This document shows, piece after piece, positions 45,275 through 53,226 of a stretch of 64,000 bases of DNA. The translations under genes and the position numbers were made by a program. The notes beneath the pieces are model-generated. The model had not been told where the DNA came from. It searched no databases and saw only the letters and a list, made by a program, of their open reading frames with translations. This DNA comes from Gp7-AA10 sp035636095 (GTDB taxonomy: Bacteria > Acidobacteriota > Thermoanaerobaculia > Gp7-AA8): the NCBI GenBank assembly GCA_035636095.1, contig DASPZU010000087.1:81000-144999 (forward strand). The letters are read 5' to 3'. Numbering within the stretch: position 1 is the first letter of the stretch; each line of letters opens with the position of its first letter.

Positions 45275-45700
45275 AAGATCCGCGATCAGCAGGATCACCG
45301 GCGAACAGAAAACTCCGCCGAGCCTTCCGCCGTCGGTGTCGCCCACGCACTGCTTGACGGCGTTGAGCAGGTCCTCGACGTCGAAGGGTTTGGCGATGAT
45401 GCCGCAGACGCCGAAGGATTCGGCGCGTTCGATTTCGCGCTTCGTCAGCAGGGCGGTGACCACCAGAACCGTGCGCAGTCGTTCAGGGCTATTGGCCTTC
45501 AGAAAATCCAGCACGCCGAATCCGTCCTGTAGCGGCATCCGAAGGTCGAGAAGGATCGCGGCGTACTGATTTGTCCGCAGCTTCTCGATGGCCTCGCGGC
45601 CGTCGGTGGCGGTCTCGATCGCGAATTCGCGTTGCAGCACCGCCATGATCAGCGTTCGCGTCGCCTCGTTGTCGTCGATGACAAGGACTGTCGGTTTCAT
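45251..45700 (-). CDS. Stand-alone response regulator receiver
   Basis: A 149-residue receiver. LVIDDNEATRTLI, phospho-acceptor in LLDLRMPLQDG (about Asp53), VVTALL and AKPFD. The tail GGVFCSPVILLIADLLRQF is hydrophobic, like that of the convergent receiver whose 3' end it overlaps (45251-45274). I chose ATG 45700. TAGAAT lies 20 bases upstream and overlaps the -10 box of rsgA. Confidence 0.9.
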   Translation of the reverse strand: MKPTVLVIDDNEATRTLIMAVLQREFAIETATDGREAIEKLRTNQYAAILLDLRMPLQDGFGVLDFLKANSPERLRTVLVVTALLTKREIERAESFGVCGIIAKPFDVEDLLNAVKQCVGDTDGGRLGGVFCSPVILLIADLLRQFQPR

Positions 45701-45720
45701 CGGAAAAAATTGGACGCGAC

Positions 45721-45730
45721 ATTCTACACT
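45721..45730. promoter_or_regulatory. Overlapping divergent -10 boxes (receiver / rsgA)
   Basis: Plus strand: TACACT (45725-45730), six bases before GTG 45737 of rsgA. Minus strand: TAGAAT (45721-45726), 20 bases before ATG 45700 of the receiver. They share two base pairs. Confidence 0.5.
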
Positions 45731-45736
45731 GGCGAA

Positions 45737-46636
45737 GTGCCGGGCAATGATGCGATCGTGATCGCAGTATCCAGCGGGCGATGCCGGCTCTTCTTCGAGG
45801 GGCGGGAGATCGATTGCGTCATTCCGTCCGAGATCGCGAAGCGACAACGCAGCGCGCTGGCGGTGGGCGATCGCGTGACCGCCGAGCCGATCGAAGCGTC
45901 ACTTTGGCGGCTCAAAGAGATCCTTCCGCGACGCACGGTGCTGTCGCGGCCCGATCCGATGAATCCCCGCGTCGAGCGCCTCATCGCCGCCAATATCGAT
46001 CTGGTCGTCAACGTCGTCTCGGTCAAGAATCCGCCCCTCCGGCTACGACTCATCGATCGATTTCTGATCGCGGCGCAACGCGGCGGGGCGCAGCCGGCGA
46101 TCTGCGTCAACAAAATCGATCTGGCTGCCGATCGCCAGGCCGCCCTCGATCCGCTGCGTGTCTACCAGGACCTGCCCATTCCGGTGGTGGCCTGTTCGAC
46201 AAAAACAGGCGAGGGCATCGATGCGCTGGGTGCGTTTCTCGCTGGAAAGACATCGGCGCTGGTCGGGCACAGCGGGGTGGGGAAGTCGTCGATCCTGAAC
46301 GCGCTCGACGCGACCCTCAGCCTCGCGACCGCCGACGTGCACAAGAAGGGCACCGGCCGCCACGTCACCACTTCCTCGACCCTCTTCGACCTCGGCGACG
46401 ATACCTACGTCATCGATACGCCGGGGATTCGCGAATTCGGCTTGTGGGATCTGACTCCGCAGTCGCTGCGCGAATCGTTTCCGGAATTTCAGGAAGCTGC
46501 CGAGTGGTGCCGCTTCAACGATTGTTCGCATCTGCACGAGCCCGATTGCGAGGTCAAGCGCCGCGTCGAAAGCGGCGAGATCAATCCCGCGCGCTACGAC
46601 GCCTACGTGCGGCTGGCCGAGGACCTTGGCAAATGA
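45737..46636 (+). CDS. rsgA: Small-subunit-dependent GTPase RsgA
   Basis: A 299-residue circularly permuted GTPase that releases late 30S assembly factors. An N-terminal OB-fold is followed by G4 NKIDLA, then G1 GHSGVGKSS and G3 DTPGIREFG, the permuted order, and the zinc-binding C-terminus CRFNDCSHLHEPDC. Start GTG 45737 from a leaderless-type promoter. The stop overlaps trmB by ATGA. Confidence 0.96.
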   Translation: MPGNDAIVIAVSSGRCRLFFEGREIDCVIPSEIAKRQRSALAVGDRVTAEPIEASLWRLKEILPRRTVLSRPDPMNPRVERLIAANIDLVVNVVSVKNPPLRLRLIDRFLIAAQRGGAQPAICVNKIDLAADRQAALDPLRVYQDLPIPVVACSTKTGEGIDALGAFLAGKTSALVGHSGVGKSSILNALDATLSLATADVHKKGTGRHVTTSSTLFDLGDDTYVIDTPGIREFGLWDLTPQSLRESFPEFQEAAEWCRFNDCSHLHEPDCEVKRRVESGEINPARYDAYVRLAEDLGK

Positions 46637-47280
46637 GCGTGATCATCAATCCGCGCGAGACCGGGTTCGTGCTCCTCGATTTCGAGCAGGTGTTCGGGAA
46701 TCGCAATCGGGTGGTGGTGGAGATCGGATCGGGGAAGGGGCGCTTCCTCATCGCGTCGGCGATGGAGCAGCCGGACGTCAACTTCATCGGCATCGAAAAG
46801 TCGCTGCATTACTACCGCGTCATCCGCGAGCGCGTGGAGAAGCGCGGCTTGCGCAACGTGCGCGTCATCAATCACGACGCGTTTCTTGTCCTGCAGAAAA
46901 TGTTTCGCGATCATTCAGTATCAGAACTGCACATCTATTTTCCTGATCCGTGGCCGCGCAAGCGCGAGCAGAAGCGGCGCATCATTCGCGCCGAGGCGCT
47001 TGCGGAGATGCGGCGCGCGCTGGTCGACGGCGGCTCGGGGATTTACGTGACGGACCATCGCGAATACTTCGAAGCTGCCAAGCCGCTGATCGAACAATTC
47101 TTCAGTGTTGAGATCCGCATCCCCGCGCCCGGCGATCCGCCGCGGACGAATTACGAGACGAAGTACCGGGCGCAGGGGAGGGAGATCTACGAGGTCAGGT
47201 TTTGGAAGCCAAAAGAGGTTCGAGGTGATGACGGCAGAAGGCAGAAGGCAGAAGGCAGAAGGCAGAAGGATGAAGGATGA
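46633..47280 (+). CDS. trmB: tRNA (guanine-N7)-methyltransferase
   Basis: A 215-residue SAM-dependent methyltransferase that forms m7G46 in tRNA. EIGSGKGRFLI binds SAM; FPDPWPRKRE is the tRNA-side motif; TNYETKYRAQG near the C-terminus holds the catalytic region. The normal protein ends near EIYEVRFWKPK; here about 17 residues follow, with RRQKAEG read from a heptameric DNA repeat (three heptamers give seven codons). ATG 46633 overlaps the rsgA stop. Confidence 0.95.
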   Translation: MSVIINPRETGFVLLDFEQVFGNRNRVVVEIGSGKGRFLIASAMEQPDVNFIGIEKSLHYYRVIRERVEKRGLRNVRVINHDAFLVLQKMFRDHSVSELHIYFPDPWPRKREQKRRIIRAEALAEMRRALVDGGSGIYVTDHREYFEAAKPLIEQFFSVEIRIPAPGDPPRTNYETKYRAQGREIYEVRFWKPKEVRGDDGRRQKAEGRRQKDEG

Positions 47281-47323
47281 TGGATGAATTCATCCTTCTG
47301 CCTTCTGCCTTCTGCCTTCATAA
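47233..47323. repeat. 7-nt-register palindrome (GGCAGAA / TTCTGCC)
   Basis: Thirteen heptamers in one register: GGCAGAA five times, GGATGAA, GGATGAT, GGATGAA, then TTCATCC, TTCTGCC three times, TTCATAA. The inner GATGAATTCATC is a perfect palindrome. The left arm encodes the trmB tail and contains its stop; the last heptamer holds most of the -10 box of ruvC. Confidence 0.92.
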
Positions 47324-47324
47324 T
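47319..47324 (+). promoter_or_regulatory. -10-like box CATAAT before ruvC
   Basis: CATAAT ends six bases before GTG 47331. Five of its six bases belong to the last heptamer of the palindrome. Confidence 0.4.
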
Positions 47325-47330
47325 TCAAGG

Positions 47331-47831
47331 GTGCGCATCCTCGGTATCGACCCAGGCTCGATCACCACCGGCTTCGGGGTCATCGATGCCGATCGCGGGC
47401 GCCTCGTGCTGGTAGAACTGGGCTCGATCAACACTCCGCGCCGCGCCGAGCTCGCCGATCGACTCCAGCAAATCCACGACGGTCTCCTGTCGGTGATCGC
47501 GCGCACAACGCCGGCCGCGGTGGCGGTGGAGACTCCCTTCGCGGGACAGAACATGAAGAGCCTGATTCAACTCGCGCACGCGCGCGGAGTCATTCTGCTG
47601 GCGGCGCGTTCGGCGAATGTTCCGCTGTTCGAATATTCGCCGCGATCGGTGAAGAGCGCGGTGGTCGGCTACGGCGCGGCCGAGAAACAGCAGGTGGCGA
47701 AGATGGTCCGCATCCTGATCAGCGGATGTGCGCAGCAGGTGATGTCGGCGGACGCCTCCGACGCGCTGGCGGTCGCCATCTGCCACGCCCACACGCACGC
47801 GACCACGGTGAGGCTGAAGATCGCGCGATGA
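47331..47831 (+). CDS. ruvC: Holliday junction endonuclease RuvC
   Basis: A 166-residue resolvase. First Asp in RILGIDPGSITTGFGVID, Glu in AVETPFAGQN, and the C-terminal acidic pair in SADASDALAVAICH, the four catalytic carboxylates. It cuts Holliday junctions made by RuvAB, which are not in this window. Start GTG 47331. The stop overlaps the MFS gene by ATGA. Confidence 0.95.
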   Translation: MRILGIDPGSITTGFGVIDADRGRLVLVELGSINTPRRAELADRLQQIHDGLLSVIARTTPAAVAVETPFAGQNMKSLIQLAHARGVILLAARSANVPLFEYSPRSVKSAVVGYGAAEKQQVAKMVRILISGCAQQVMSADASDALAVAICHAHTHATTVRLKIAR

Positions 47832-49096
47832 GTGTCTCGCTTCCGGAGGAAGAATCCCTCGAAGCTGAGGCACGCGCGGAGCCAAGCCGGTTACGCCGCA
47901 CTTTCAGCGCGCTCCACTATCGCGATTTCCGCCTCCTGTGGTTCGGCGCGTTCACGTCGACGACCGGCACGTTCATGCAGACCTTCGCGCAGGCATGGCT
48001 GGTCTATTCGATGACCAACTCCGCCTTCCTCCTCGGCGTCGACGGATTTCTCTCAACCGGCCCGATGCTGCTGTTTTCGCTCTTCGGCGGCGTGATCGCC
48101 GATCGCGTCGAGCGAAAAAAAATCATGCTGTTGTCGCAGTACCTGCAGATGTCGTTCGCGCTGATCCTGGCGCTCCTGATCTTCACCCACCAGATCCAGG
48201 TCTGGCACATCTTCGTCCTGTCATTCCTCACCGGCAGCGTTCAATCGTTCAGCGGACCGGCGTATGCCTCGCTGCTGCCGCTGCTGGTGCGCCGCGAAGA
48301 TGTCCCCAACGCGGTGGCGATGAACTCCATGCAGTTCAACCTCGCGCGCGTGATCGGCCCTGCCCTCGGCGGCATCGTGTTCGGACTGTGGGGTCCGGCG
48401 GCATGCTTCACGATCAACGGTCTCTCTTTCGTGGCGGTGATCGCTGCCTACGCGGTCATCTCGATTCCCGCGGTTCACGAACGCGAGCGCGAGACCGGAA
48501 TCTTCGAGGAGATGAAGGAAGGATTTCGCTTCGTCATCACGCGCCGCTCGCTGCTGACCCTCACGTTCCTCGCCTTCGCCGGCACCTTCCTGGGCATGCC
48601 GCTCTTCACGATGCTTCCCGTCGTGGCCAAGAAGACGTTCGGACTCGGCGCGCAGGGACTGTCCCTCTTTCAAGCGGACTACGGTGTCGGTTCCGTAATC
48701 GGGGCGGTCTTCGTGGCGTCGAGCAGCTACGCCGCGAAGAAAGGGAAGACCGCGCTGCTGATGCAGCTTCTGTTCGCGTTCTGCCTCGGCGTTTTCGGTC
48801 TGTCGCGAAACCTGGTCAGCAGCGTGATCATCGCCTTCGTTGCCGGCGCGTGCATCGTGGGCGTCGTATCGCTGTACAGCTCACTGGTACAGCTGATGGT
48901 CACCGATGCCATGCGCGGGCGCGTGATGTCAATTTTCATGCTCGCATTTCGCGGCGGGATGCCGCTCGGCAACCTGGTGGCAGGCTATGTGGCGCAGCGA
49001 TGGTCGATTTCGATCGCCCTGGCGGTGAACGGAGCGGTCTTGGCGGCGGTAGCGCTCGTTTTCATCCTCAAACGGACGGATCTCGACGCAACGTGA
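47828..49096 (+). CDS. MFS transporter, EntS-like
   Basis: A 422-residue permease with 12 TM helices. The soluble N-terminus (about 28 residues, acidic) precedes LHYRDFRLLWFGAF, and the loop 2-3 motif GGVIADRVERKKIM is the MFS signature. The set of motifs fits the enterobactin exporter/DHA3 group, so an efflux function is likely. Coupled to ruvC by ATGA. The substrate is unknown. Confidence 0.9.
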   Translation: MSVSLPEEESLEAEARAEPSRLRRTFSALHYRDFRLLWFGAFTSTTGTFMQTFAQAWLVYSMTNSAFLLGVDGFLSTGPMLLFSLFGGVIADRVERKKIMLLSQYLQMSFALILALLIFTHQIQVWHIFVLSFLTGSVQSFSGPAYASLLPLLVRREDVPNAVAMNSMQFNLARVIGPALGGIVFGLWGPAACFTINGLSFVAVIAAYAVISIPAVHERERETGIFEEMKEGFRFVITRRSLLTLTFLAFAGTFLGMPLFTMLPVVAKKTFGLGAQGLSLFQADYGVGSVIGAVFVASSSYAAKKGKTALLMQLLFAFCLGVFGLSRNLVSSVIIAFVAGACIVGVVSLYSSLVQLMVTDAMRGRVMSIFMLAFRGGMPLGNLVAGYVAQRWSISIALAVNGAVLAAVALVFILKRTDLDAT

Positions 49097-49132
49097 CGCG
49101 ACGCACGCTTTTTGCTTAAATGCCGTCCACCG

Positions 49133-50149
49133 ATGGCCAAACAGAAAGCGGAATCCGCGGCCGCCGTTGCAGACGCAGCTTGTGTCCCGGAATGGACCGA
49201 CATCCTCCGGCAGATGATTTTCATCCGCAAATTCGAGGAAGCCACCGAGCGCGAATTCCGTCGCGGCAAAATCGGCGGGTATCTGCACGTCTATATCGGA
49301 CAGGAAGCGGTCGCCACCGGCATCATCAGCGCGATCCGAAAGGACGACATCGTCTTCTCCGGCTATCGCGACCACGCCCACGCCCTGACCCTCGGCAGCG
49401 ATCCCGCAAAAGTGATGGCGGAGCTCTTCGGCAAAGCCACCGGCGTGTCGAAAGGGAAGGGGGGCTCGATGCATCTGTTCGACGTCGAGCACGGCTTCTA
49501 CGGCGGCTACGGGATCGTCGGCGGACATGTCACGCTGGCGGTGGGGTCGGCCTATGGACTGCGTTATCAGGGAACCGATCGGGTTGTGCTCTGCTACTTC
49601 GGCGACGGTGCCATGAACATCGGATCGTTCCACGAAGCGATGAACATGGCCGGACTGTGGGGGCGCGACGGGATGTGTCCGATCGTCTTCATCATCGAGA
49701 ACAACGGCTACGCCATGGGCACTTCGGTCGAGCGCCATTCCGCGCTCACCGATCTCTCCGCCCGCGTTCGCGCCTACAACATTCCGTCCGAGAAGGTGGA
49801 CGGCCAGGACGTCTTCGGCGTTCGCGGCGTGGCCGACCGCGTCGTGCGTCAGGCGCGCGAAACCGGAAAACCGGCATGCATCGAAGCGATGACCTATCGC
49901 TTCTCCGGTCACGGCGCAGCCGACATCCTCCAGCCGTATCGATCGAAGGATGAGGTCGAAGAGCATCGCCACCGCGATCCGATCGTCATCCTGCGCAAAC
50001 GTCTCGGCGAAATGTGCGGGCTCGGCGACGACGACGTGAAGAAATTCGAGGACGAAGCCGCCGAGCGGGTCGCGAAAGCCTTGCAGTTCGCCGAAGAAAG
50101 TCCCGCGCCACAGCCGGAGGAGCTGTATCGCGATGTGGTCGCGGAGTGA
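49133..50149 (+). CDS. pdhA: 2-oxoacid (pyruvate-type) dehydrogenase E1 alpha
   Basis: A 338-residue thiamine-diphosphate enzyme subunit. The TPP motif is GDGAMNIGSFHEAMNMA ... ENNGYAMGTS; the phosphorylation-loop region (SALTDLSARVRAYNIPSEKV) and HRHRDPIVILRKRL follow. It decarboxylates a 2-oxoacid, most likely pyruvate, with the beta subunit encoded next. ATG 49133; TTAAAT lies 11 bases upstream. The E3 gene is not in this window. Substrate choice (pyruvate or branched-chain) is not certain. Confidence 0.92.
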   Translation: MAKQKAESAAAVADAACVPEWTDILRQMIFIRKFEEATEREFRRGKIGGYLHVYIGQEAVATGIISAIRKDDIVFSGYRDHAHALTLGSDPAKVMAELFGKATGVSKGKGGSMHLFDVEHGFYGGYGIVGGHVTLAVGSAYGLRYQGTDRVVLCYFGDGAMNIGSFHEAMNMAGLWGRDGMCPIVFIIENNGYAMGTSVERHSALTDLSARVRAYNIPSEKVDGQDVFGVRGVADRVVRQARETGKPACIEAMTYRFSGHGAADILQPYRSKDEVEEHRHRDPIVILRKRLGEMCGLGDDDVKKFEDEAAERVAKALQFAEESPAPQPEELYRDVVAE

Positions 50150-50187
50150 AGAGGATGAGCATGAGGCGAAGGAACTCGTTGCGAGAG

Positions 50188-50245
50188 CCCCTCGCCCCGC
50201 GAAGCGGGGAGAGGGTGGTCCCGCGGAGCGGGACCGGGTGAGGGG
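50188..50245. repeat. Compound palindromic (REP-like) element inside the dehydrogenase operon
   Basis: Inverse of the 37605-37662 element. It ends with GGGTGAGGGG directly against ATG 50246 of pdhB, and so provides the only purine-rich ribosome-binding candidate for that gene. Confidence 0.85.
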
Positions 50246-51235
50246 ATGGCTGAGAAGAGTTACCGCGACGCGATCCGTGACGCCATGATGGAGGAGATGG
50301 ACCGCGATCCCAACGTCCTGATCATGGGCGAAGACATCGGCGTGTACGAGGGCACGTTCCGCATCACCGCCGGCATGTTGAAAAAGTACGGACCGAAACG
50401 CGTGGTCGATACTCCTATCGCCGAAGCAGGCATGGCGGGGACGGCGGTGGGGATGGCGATGGTCGGCCTGCGTCCGATCGTCGAGATGATGACGATGAAC
50501 TTTTCGATCGTCGCCGCCGATCAAATTCTCAATCACGCCGCCAAGGTCCGCTACTTCTCCGGCGGTCAAGTCGATGTCCCGCTCGTGATTCGCGGACCGC
50601 AGGGCGCTGGGGTCCAGCTCTCCGCGCAGCATTCGCAGTCGTTCGAATCGTTCTATGGGCATTTTCCGGGCATTCACGTGGCCGCGCCTGCGACTCCCGC
50701 CGACGCCAAGGGAATGCTCAAGACCGCGATCCGCGGCCGTGATCCGGTCATCTTTCTCGAAAGCGCCGCGCTCTACGGCATGAAGGGCGAGGTTCCCGAT
50801 GATGCCGACTTCACTGTGCCGTTCGGCCAGGCACGCGTGGCGCGCGAGGGAAACGACGTCACCATCGTTTCGTACAGCCGAATGCTGCAGGTTTCGCTGA
50901 CGGCAGCCGAACGTTTGTCGAAAGATGAAGACATCGAATGCGAAGTGATCGATCTGCGCACGCTGCGGCCGCTCGATCTCGAGCCGGCCTACGAGTCGGT
51001 GTCGCAGACGCATCGCTGTGTGGTGGTGCAGGAGCAGTGGAAGCCATTCGGCGCGGCGGCAGAAATCGCGGCCAGCATCACCGAGCATAATTTCGACGAG
51101 CTCGACGCCCCGGTCGAACGCGTGACCGGCGAAGATGTGCCGATGCCCTACGCGCGCAACCTGGAATTACTGGCGACGCCACACGAGGAGCAGGTGATCG
51201 CGGCGGTGAAGAAAGTGCTCTACGCGAATGGCTGA
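50246..51235 (+). CDS. pdhB: 2-oxoacid (pyruvate-type) dehydrogenase E1 beta
   Basis: A 329-residue transketolase-type subunit: RDAIRDAMMEEMDRDPNVLI, GEDIGVYEGTFRIT, and MTMNFSIVAADQILNHAAKV; the C-terminal domain (TIVSYSRMLQ, CEVIDLRTLRPLD) is of the transketolase-C type. It pairs with E1 alpha. The start follows the REP element at once. The stop overlaps the E2 start by eight bases. Confidence 0.94.
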   Translation: MAEKSYRDAIRDAMMEEMDRDPNVLIMGEDIGVYEGTFRITAGMLKKYGPKRVVDTPIAEAGMAGTAVGMAMVGLRPIVEMMTMNFSIVAADQILNHAAKVRYFSGGQVDVPLVIRGPQGAGVQLSAQHSQSFESFYGHFPGIHVAAPATPADAKGMLKTAIRGRDPVIFLESAALYGMKGEVPDDADFTVPFGQARVAREGNDVTIVSYSRMLQVSLTAAERLSKDEDIECEVIDLRTLRPLDLEPAYESVSQTHRCVVVQEQWKPFGAAAEIAASITEHNFDELDAPVERVTGEDVPMPYARNLELLATPHEEQVIAAVKKVLYANG

Positions 51236-52505
51236 GATCATCATGCCCAAGATGGGCGACGCCATGACCGAAGGCAAAGTCGTCCGCTGGTACAAGAAGG
51301 CGGGCGACGCGGTCAAGAAAGGCGAGCCGCTTCTCGAGATCGAGACCGACAAGGTCAATCTCGATCTCGAGGCCGAGCAGGACGGCACGATCGGTCAGGT
51401 CGAAGCGCAGGAAGGGCAAGTCGTGCCGGTGGGGGGGCGGTTGGCGGTCATCGCGGCGCCGGGAGAGAGTGTGGGGGCGGGCGCCCCCGCCCGCCCGGCA
51501 GCGGCCGAGGCGGCCGCCGCCACACAGAGGCGGGCTACCGATAGAAAGGACTCCGTCAAGCACACCACCGGCGAATACGCCGAAGCGATCGAGATGAAAG
51601 GCCCCCGAATCGATCGATCGACGCCTCTACGCGTGGTAGATGGCGGCAAACGTCGATCATCGCCTCTCGCGCGCAAGATGGCGCGCGAGATGGGTGTCAG
51701 CCTCGACGCGATCCAGGGCAGCGGGCCGCAGGGCCGCATCATCGCGAAGGATGTCAAGGGCGTAGGTGGGGCGCCGCCGACCCCGGCGGCGCGCAAGCCC
51801 GCTGAGGTCAGCGGGGCTCCACCACTCCAAACCCAGCAGATCCCGCTCTCCGCAATGCGCCGCACGATCGCGAAGCGCCTGGCAGAGTCGACCGGTCCGA
51901 TTCCGCATTTCTATCTGACCGCCGACTACGACGTCACGAATCTTCTGTCGCTGCGCCAGCAGCTCAACGAGATCGAAAGCGTAAAGATTAGTGTGAATGA
52001 TTTTGTCATCCGCGCGGCCGCGCTGGCGCTGCGCCATCATCCCTACGTCAACGCCAGCTGGGGCGATGACGCCATCACGCAACACGGCGAGATCCACATC
52101 GGAGTCGCGGTGTCGACTCCGGAGGGCCTGATCACACCCGTCGTCCGAAACGCAGATCAGAAATCGCTGGCGGACATTGCCAACGATGTTCGCGCGCTCG
52201 CCGATAAAGCGAAGAATCGCAAACTGCGCCCGGAGGAGTACCAGGGCTCCACATTCACCATCTCGAACCTCGGCGCCTGGGGAATCGAGGAGTTCACGGC
52301 CATCATCAATCCGCCCAATGTCGCCATTCTCGCCATCGGCGCGGCCAGCTCGCAGGCTGTCGTGATCGAAAAGCAGATCGTGGTCCGCGATCGCATGAAG
52401 ATTACGATGTCTTGCGATCACCGCGTGGTCGACGGCGCGGCGGGGGCGGAGTACCTGAAAACGCTCAGGCAATACCTGGAGCAGCCGGTGCGTTTGATTC
52501 TCTGA
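51228..52505 (+). CDS. Dihydrolipoamide acyltransferase E2
   Basis: A 425-residue E2. Lipoyl domain 1-76 with Lys42 (ETDKVNLDL), an Ala/Pro and then charged linker, the E1/E3-binding domain at about 141-177 (SPLARKMAREMGVSLDAIQG), a second linker, and the catalytic domain from about 205 with DHRVVDGAAGAEY (His/Asp). It transfers the acyl group to CoA. The second linker (about 180-199) is encoded by a palindromic element at 51765-51823. Confidence 0.95.
   Translation: MAEIIMPKMGDAMTEGKVVRWYKKAGDAVKKGEPLLEIETDKVNLDLEAEQDGTIGQVEAQEGQVVPVGGRLAVIAAPGESVGAGAPARPAAAEAAAATQRRATDRKDSVKHTTGEYAEAIEMKGPRIDRSTPLRVVDGGKRRSSPLARKMAREMGVSLDAIQGSGPQGRIIAKDVKGVGGAPPTPAARKPAEVSGAPPLQTQQIPLSAMRRTIAKRLAESTGPIPHFYLTADYDVTNLLSLRQQLNEIESVKISVNDFVIRAAALALRHHPYVNASWGDDAITQHGEIHIGVAVSTPEGLITPVVRNADQKSLADIANDVRALADKAKNRKLRPEEYQGSTFTISNLGAWGIEEFTAIINPPNVAILAIGAASSQAVVIEKQIVVRDRMKITMSCDHRVVDGAAGAEYLKTLRQYLEQPVRLIL
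51765..51823. repeat. Palindromic element inside the E2 gene
   Basis: GGTGGGGC (51765) and GCTCCACC (to 51823) form outer arms with one mismatch. Inside are GCCGCC/GGCGGC (51773-51790) and CCCGCTGA/TCAGCGGG (51798-51815). It reads in frame as a Gly/Pro/Ala-rich linker. Confidence 0.75.
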
Positions 52506-52535
52506 GAACCCTGCTACACTAGCTTTACCCCCGAC

Positions 52536-52688
52536 ATGCCCAGCCTCCAGGAGCTCATCGGGATTCTCGTTGTCATCCTCGTCATCTGGGTGCTCCTGAA
52601 GATGGCGCAAATAGCGATCCGGCTGATTCTGTTCGTGGTCGCGATGATTCTGATCGTTGGGGCGATCTATTTCGTGCTGGTGAGGTGA
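52536..52688 (+). CDS. Small membrane protein of 50 residues
   Basis: Begins MPSLQELIGILVVILVIWVL and continues with KMAQIAIR, then LFVVAMILIVGAIYFVL and VR: two TM helices with a short basic loop. TACACT (52515-52520) lies 15 bases before ATG 52536. The stop overlaps the next start by GTGA (52685-52688), which argues that it is real. Unrecognised; the coupled gene encodes a zinc-ribbon-like protein. Confidence 0.75.
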   Translation: MPSLQELIGILVVILVIWVLLKMAQIAIRLILFVVAMILIVGAIYFVLVR

Positions 52689-53152
52689 ACGTGGGCGACC
52701 GCAAATACAAACATAAGGGATATCAGGACGGTGGAGGATACAGCTCGCATTCGGGCGGCGGCGATCGTCCGCAGACGCCGCGGCCGGAGCAGCGGCAACA
52801 GCGCATCGAGGGCGCGCCCCGCGGGCGGACGGCGGGCGGGTTTGGGCCGGAGGTGTTCAAATGCAATCGCTGCGGTACGCAGCGTATCGGCCTGGAAGAC
52901 CCCACCTTCGAAGAGACCTGTGTGAAATGCGGCGCCGATCTCCACACCTGCGGGAATTGCCGCTTTTTCGACACCACCACGACGTGGGAATGCCGGGAGA
53001 ACATCCCGGCGCGCGTCGCAAACAAACACGCGCGCAATACATGCACCTTTTTCAAACCTAAAGTGACCAAGGATCTCGCCGCCGACAAGGCACGGCAGCC
53101 GCAGACGCCGGACGACGCGCGCAAAGCGTTCGACGCCTTGTTCAAGAAGTAG
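52685..53152 (+). CDS. Zinc-ribbon-like protein
   Basis: A 155-residue protein. The first 50 residues are disordered, rich in Gly, Arg, Gln and Pro. A Cys cluster follows: CNRCG, CVKCGADLHTCGNC, then CRENI and CTFF, eight cysteines that fit two metal sites. A helical tail ends RKAFDALFKK. GTG 52685 is coupled to the small membrane protein. I do not recognise the family. Confidence 0.75.
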   Translation: MNVGDRKYKHKGYQDGGGYSSHSGGGDRPQTPRPEQRQQRIEGAPRGRTAGGFGPEVFKCNRCGTQRIGLEDPTFEETCVKCGADLHTCGNCRFFDTTTTWECRENIPARVANKHARNTCTFFKPKVTKDLAADKARQPQTPDDARKAFDALFKK

Positions 53153-53224
53153 TCTCGAGGTCTCGAAGTTGCGCAGTCTCGCAGTACTGCACTCCGAGAC
53201 CACGCAACCGCGAGACCTCGTAAC
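53153..53224. repeat. 8-nt-register palindrome (TCTCGNNG / CGCGAGAC)
   Basis: Nine octamers in one register: TCTCGAGG, TCTCGAAG, TTGCGCAG, TCTCGCAG on the left, TCCGAGAC, CACGCAAC, CGCGAGAC, CTCGTAAC on the right. It begins directly after the stop TAG (53150-53152) and ends three bases before the lnt start. Units resemble those at 62321-62396. Confidence 0.88.
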
Positions 53225-53226
53225 GA

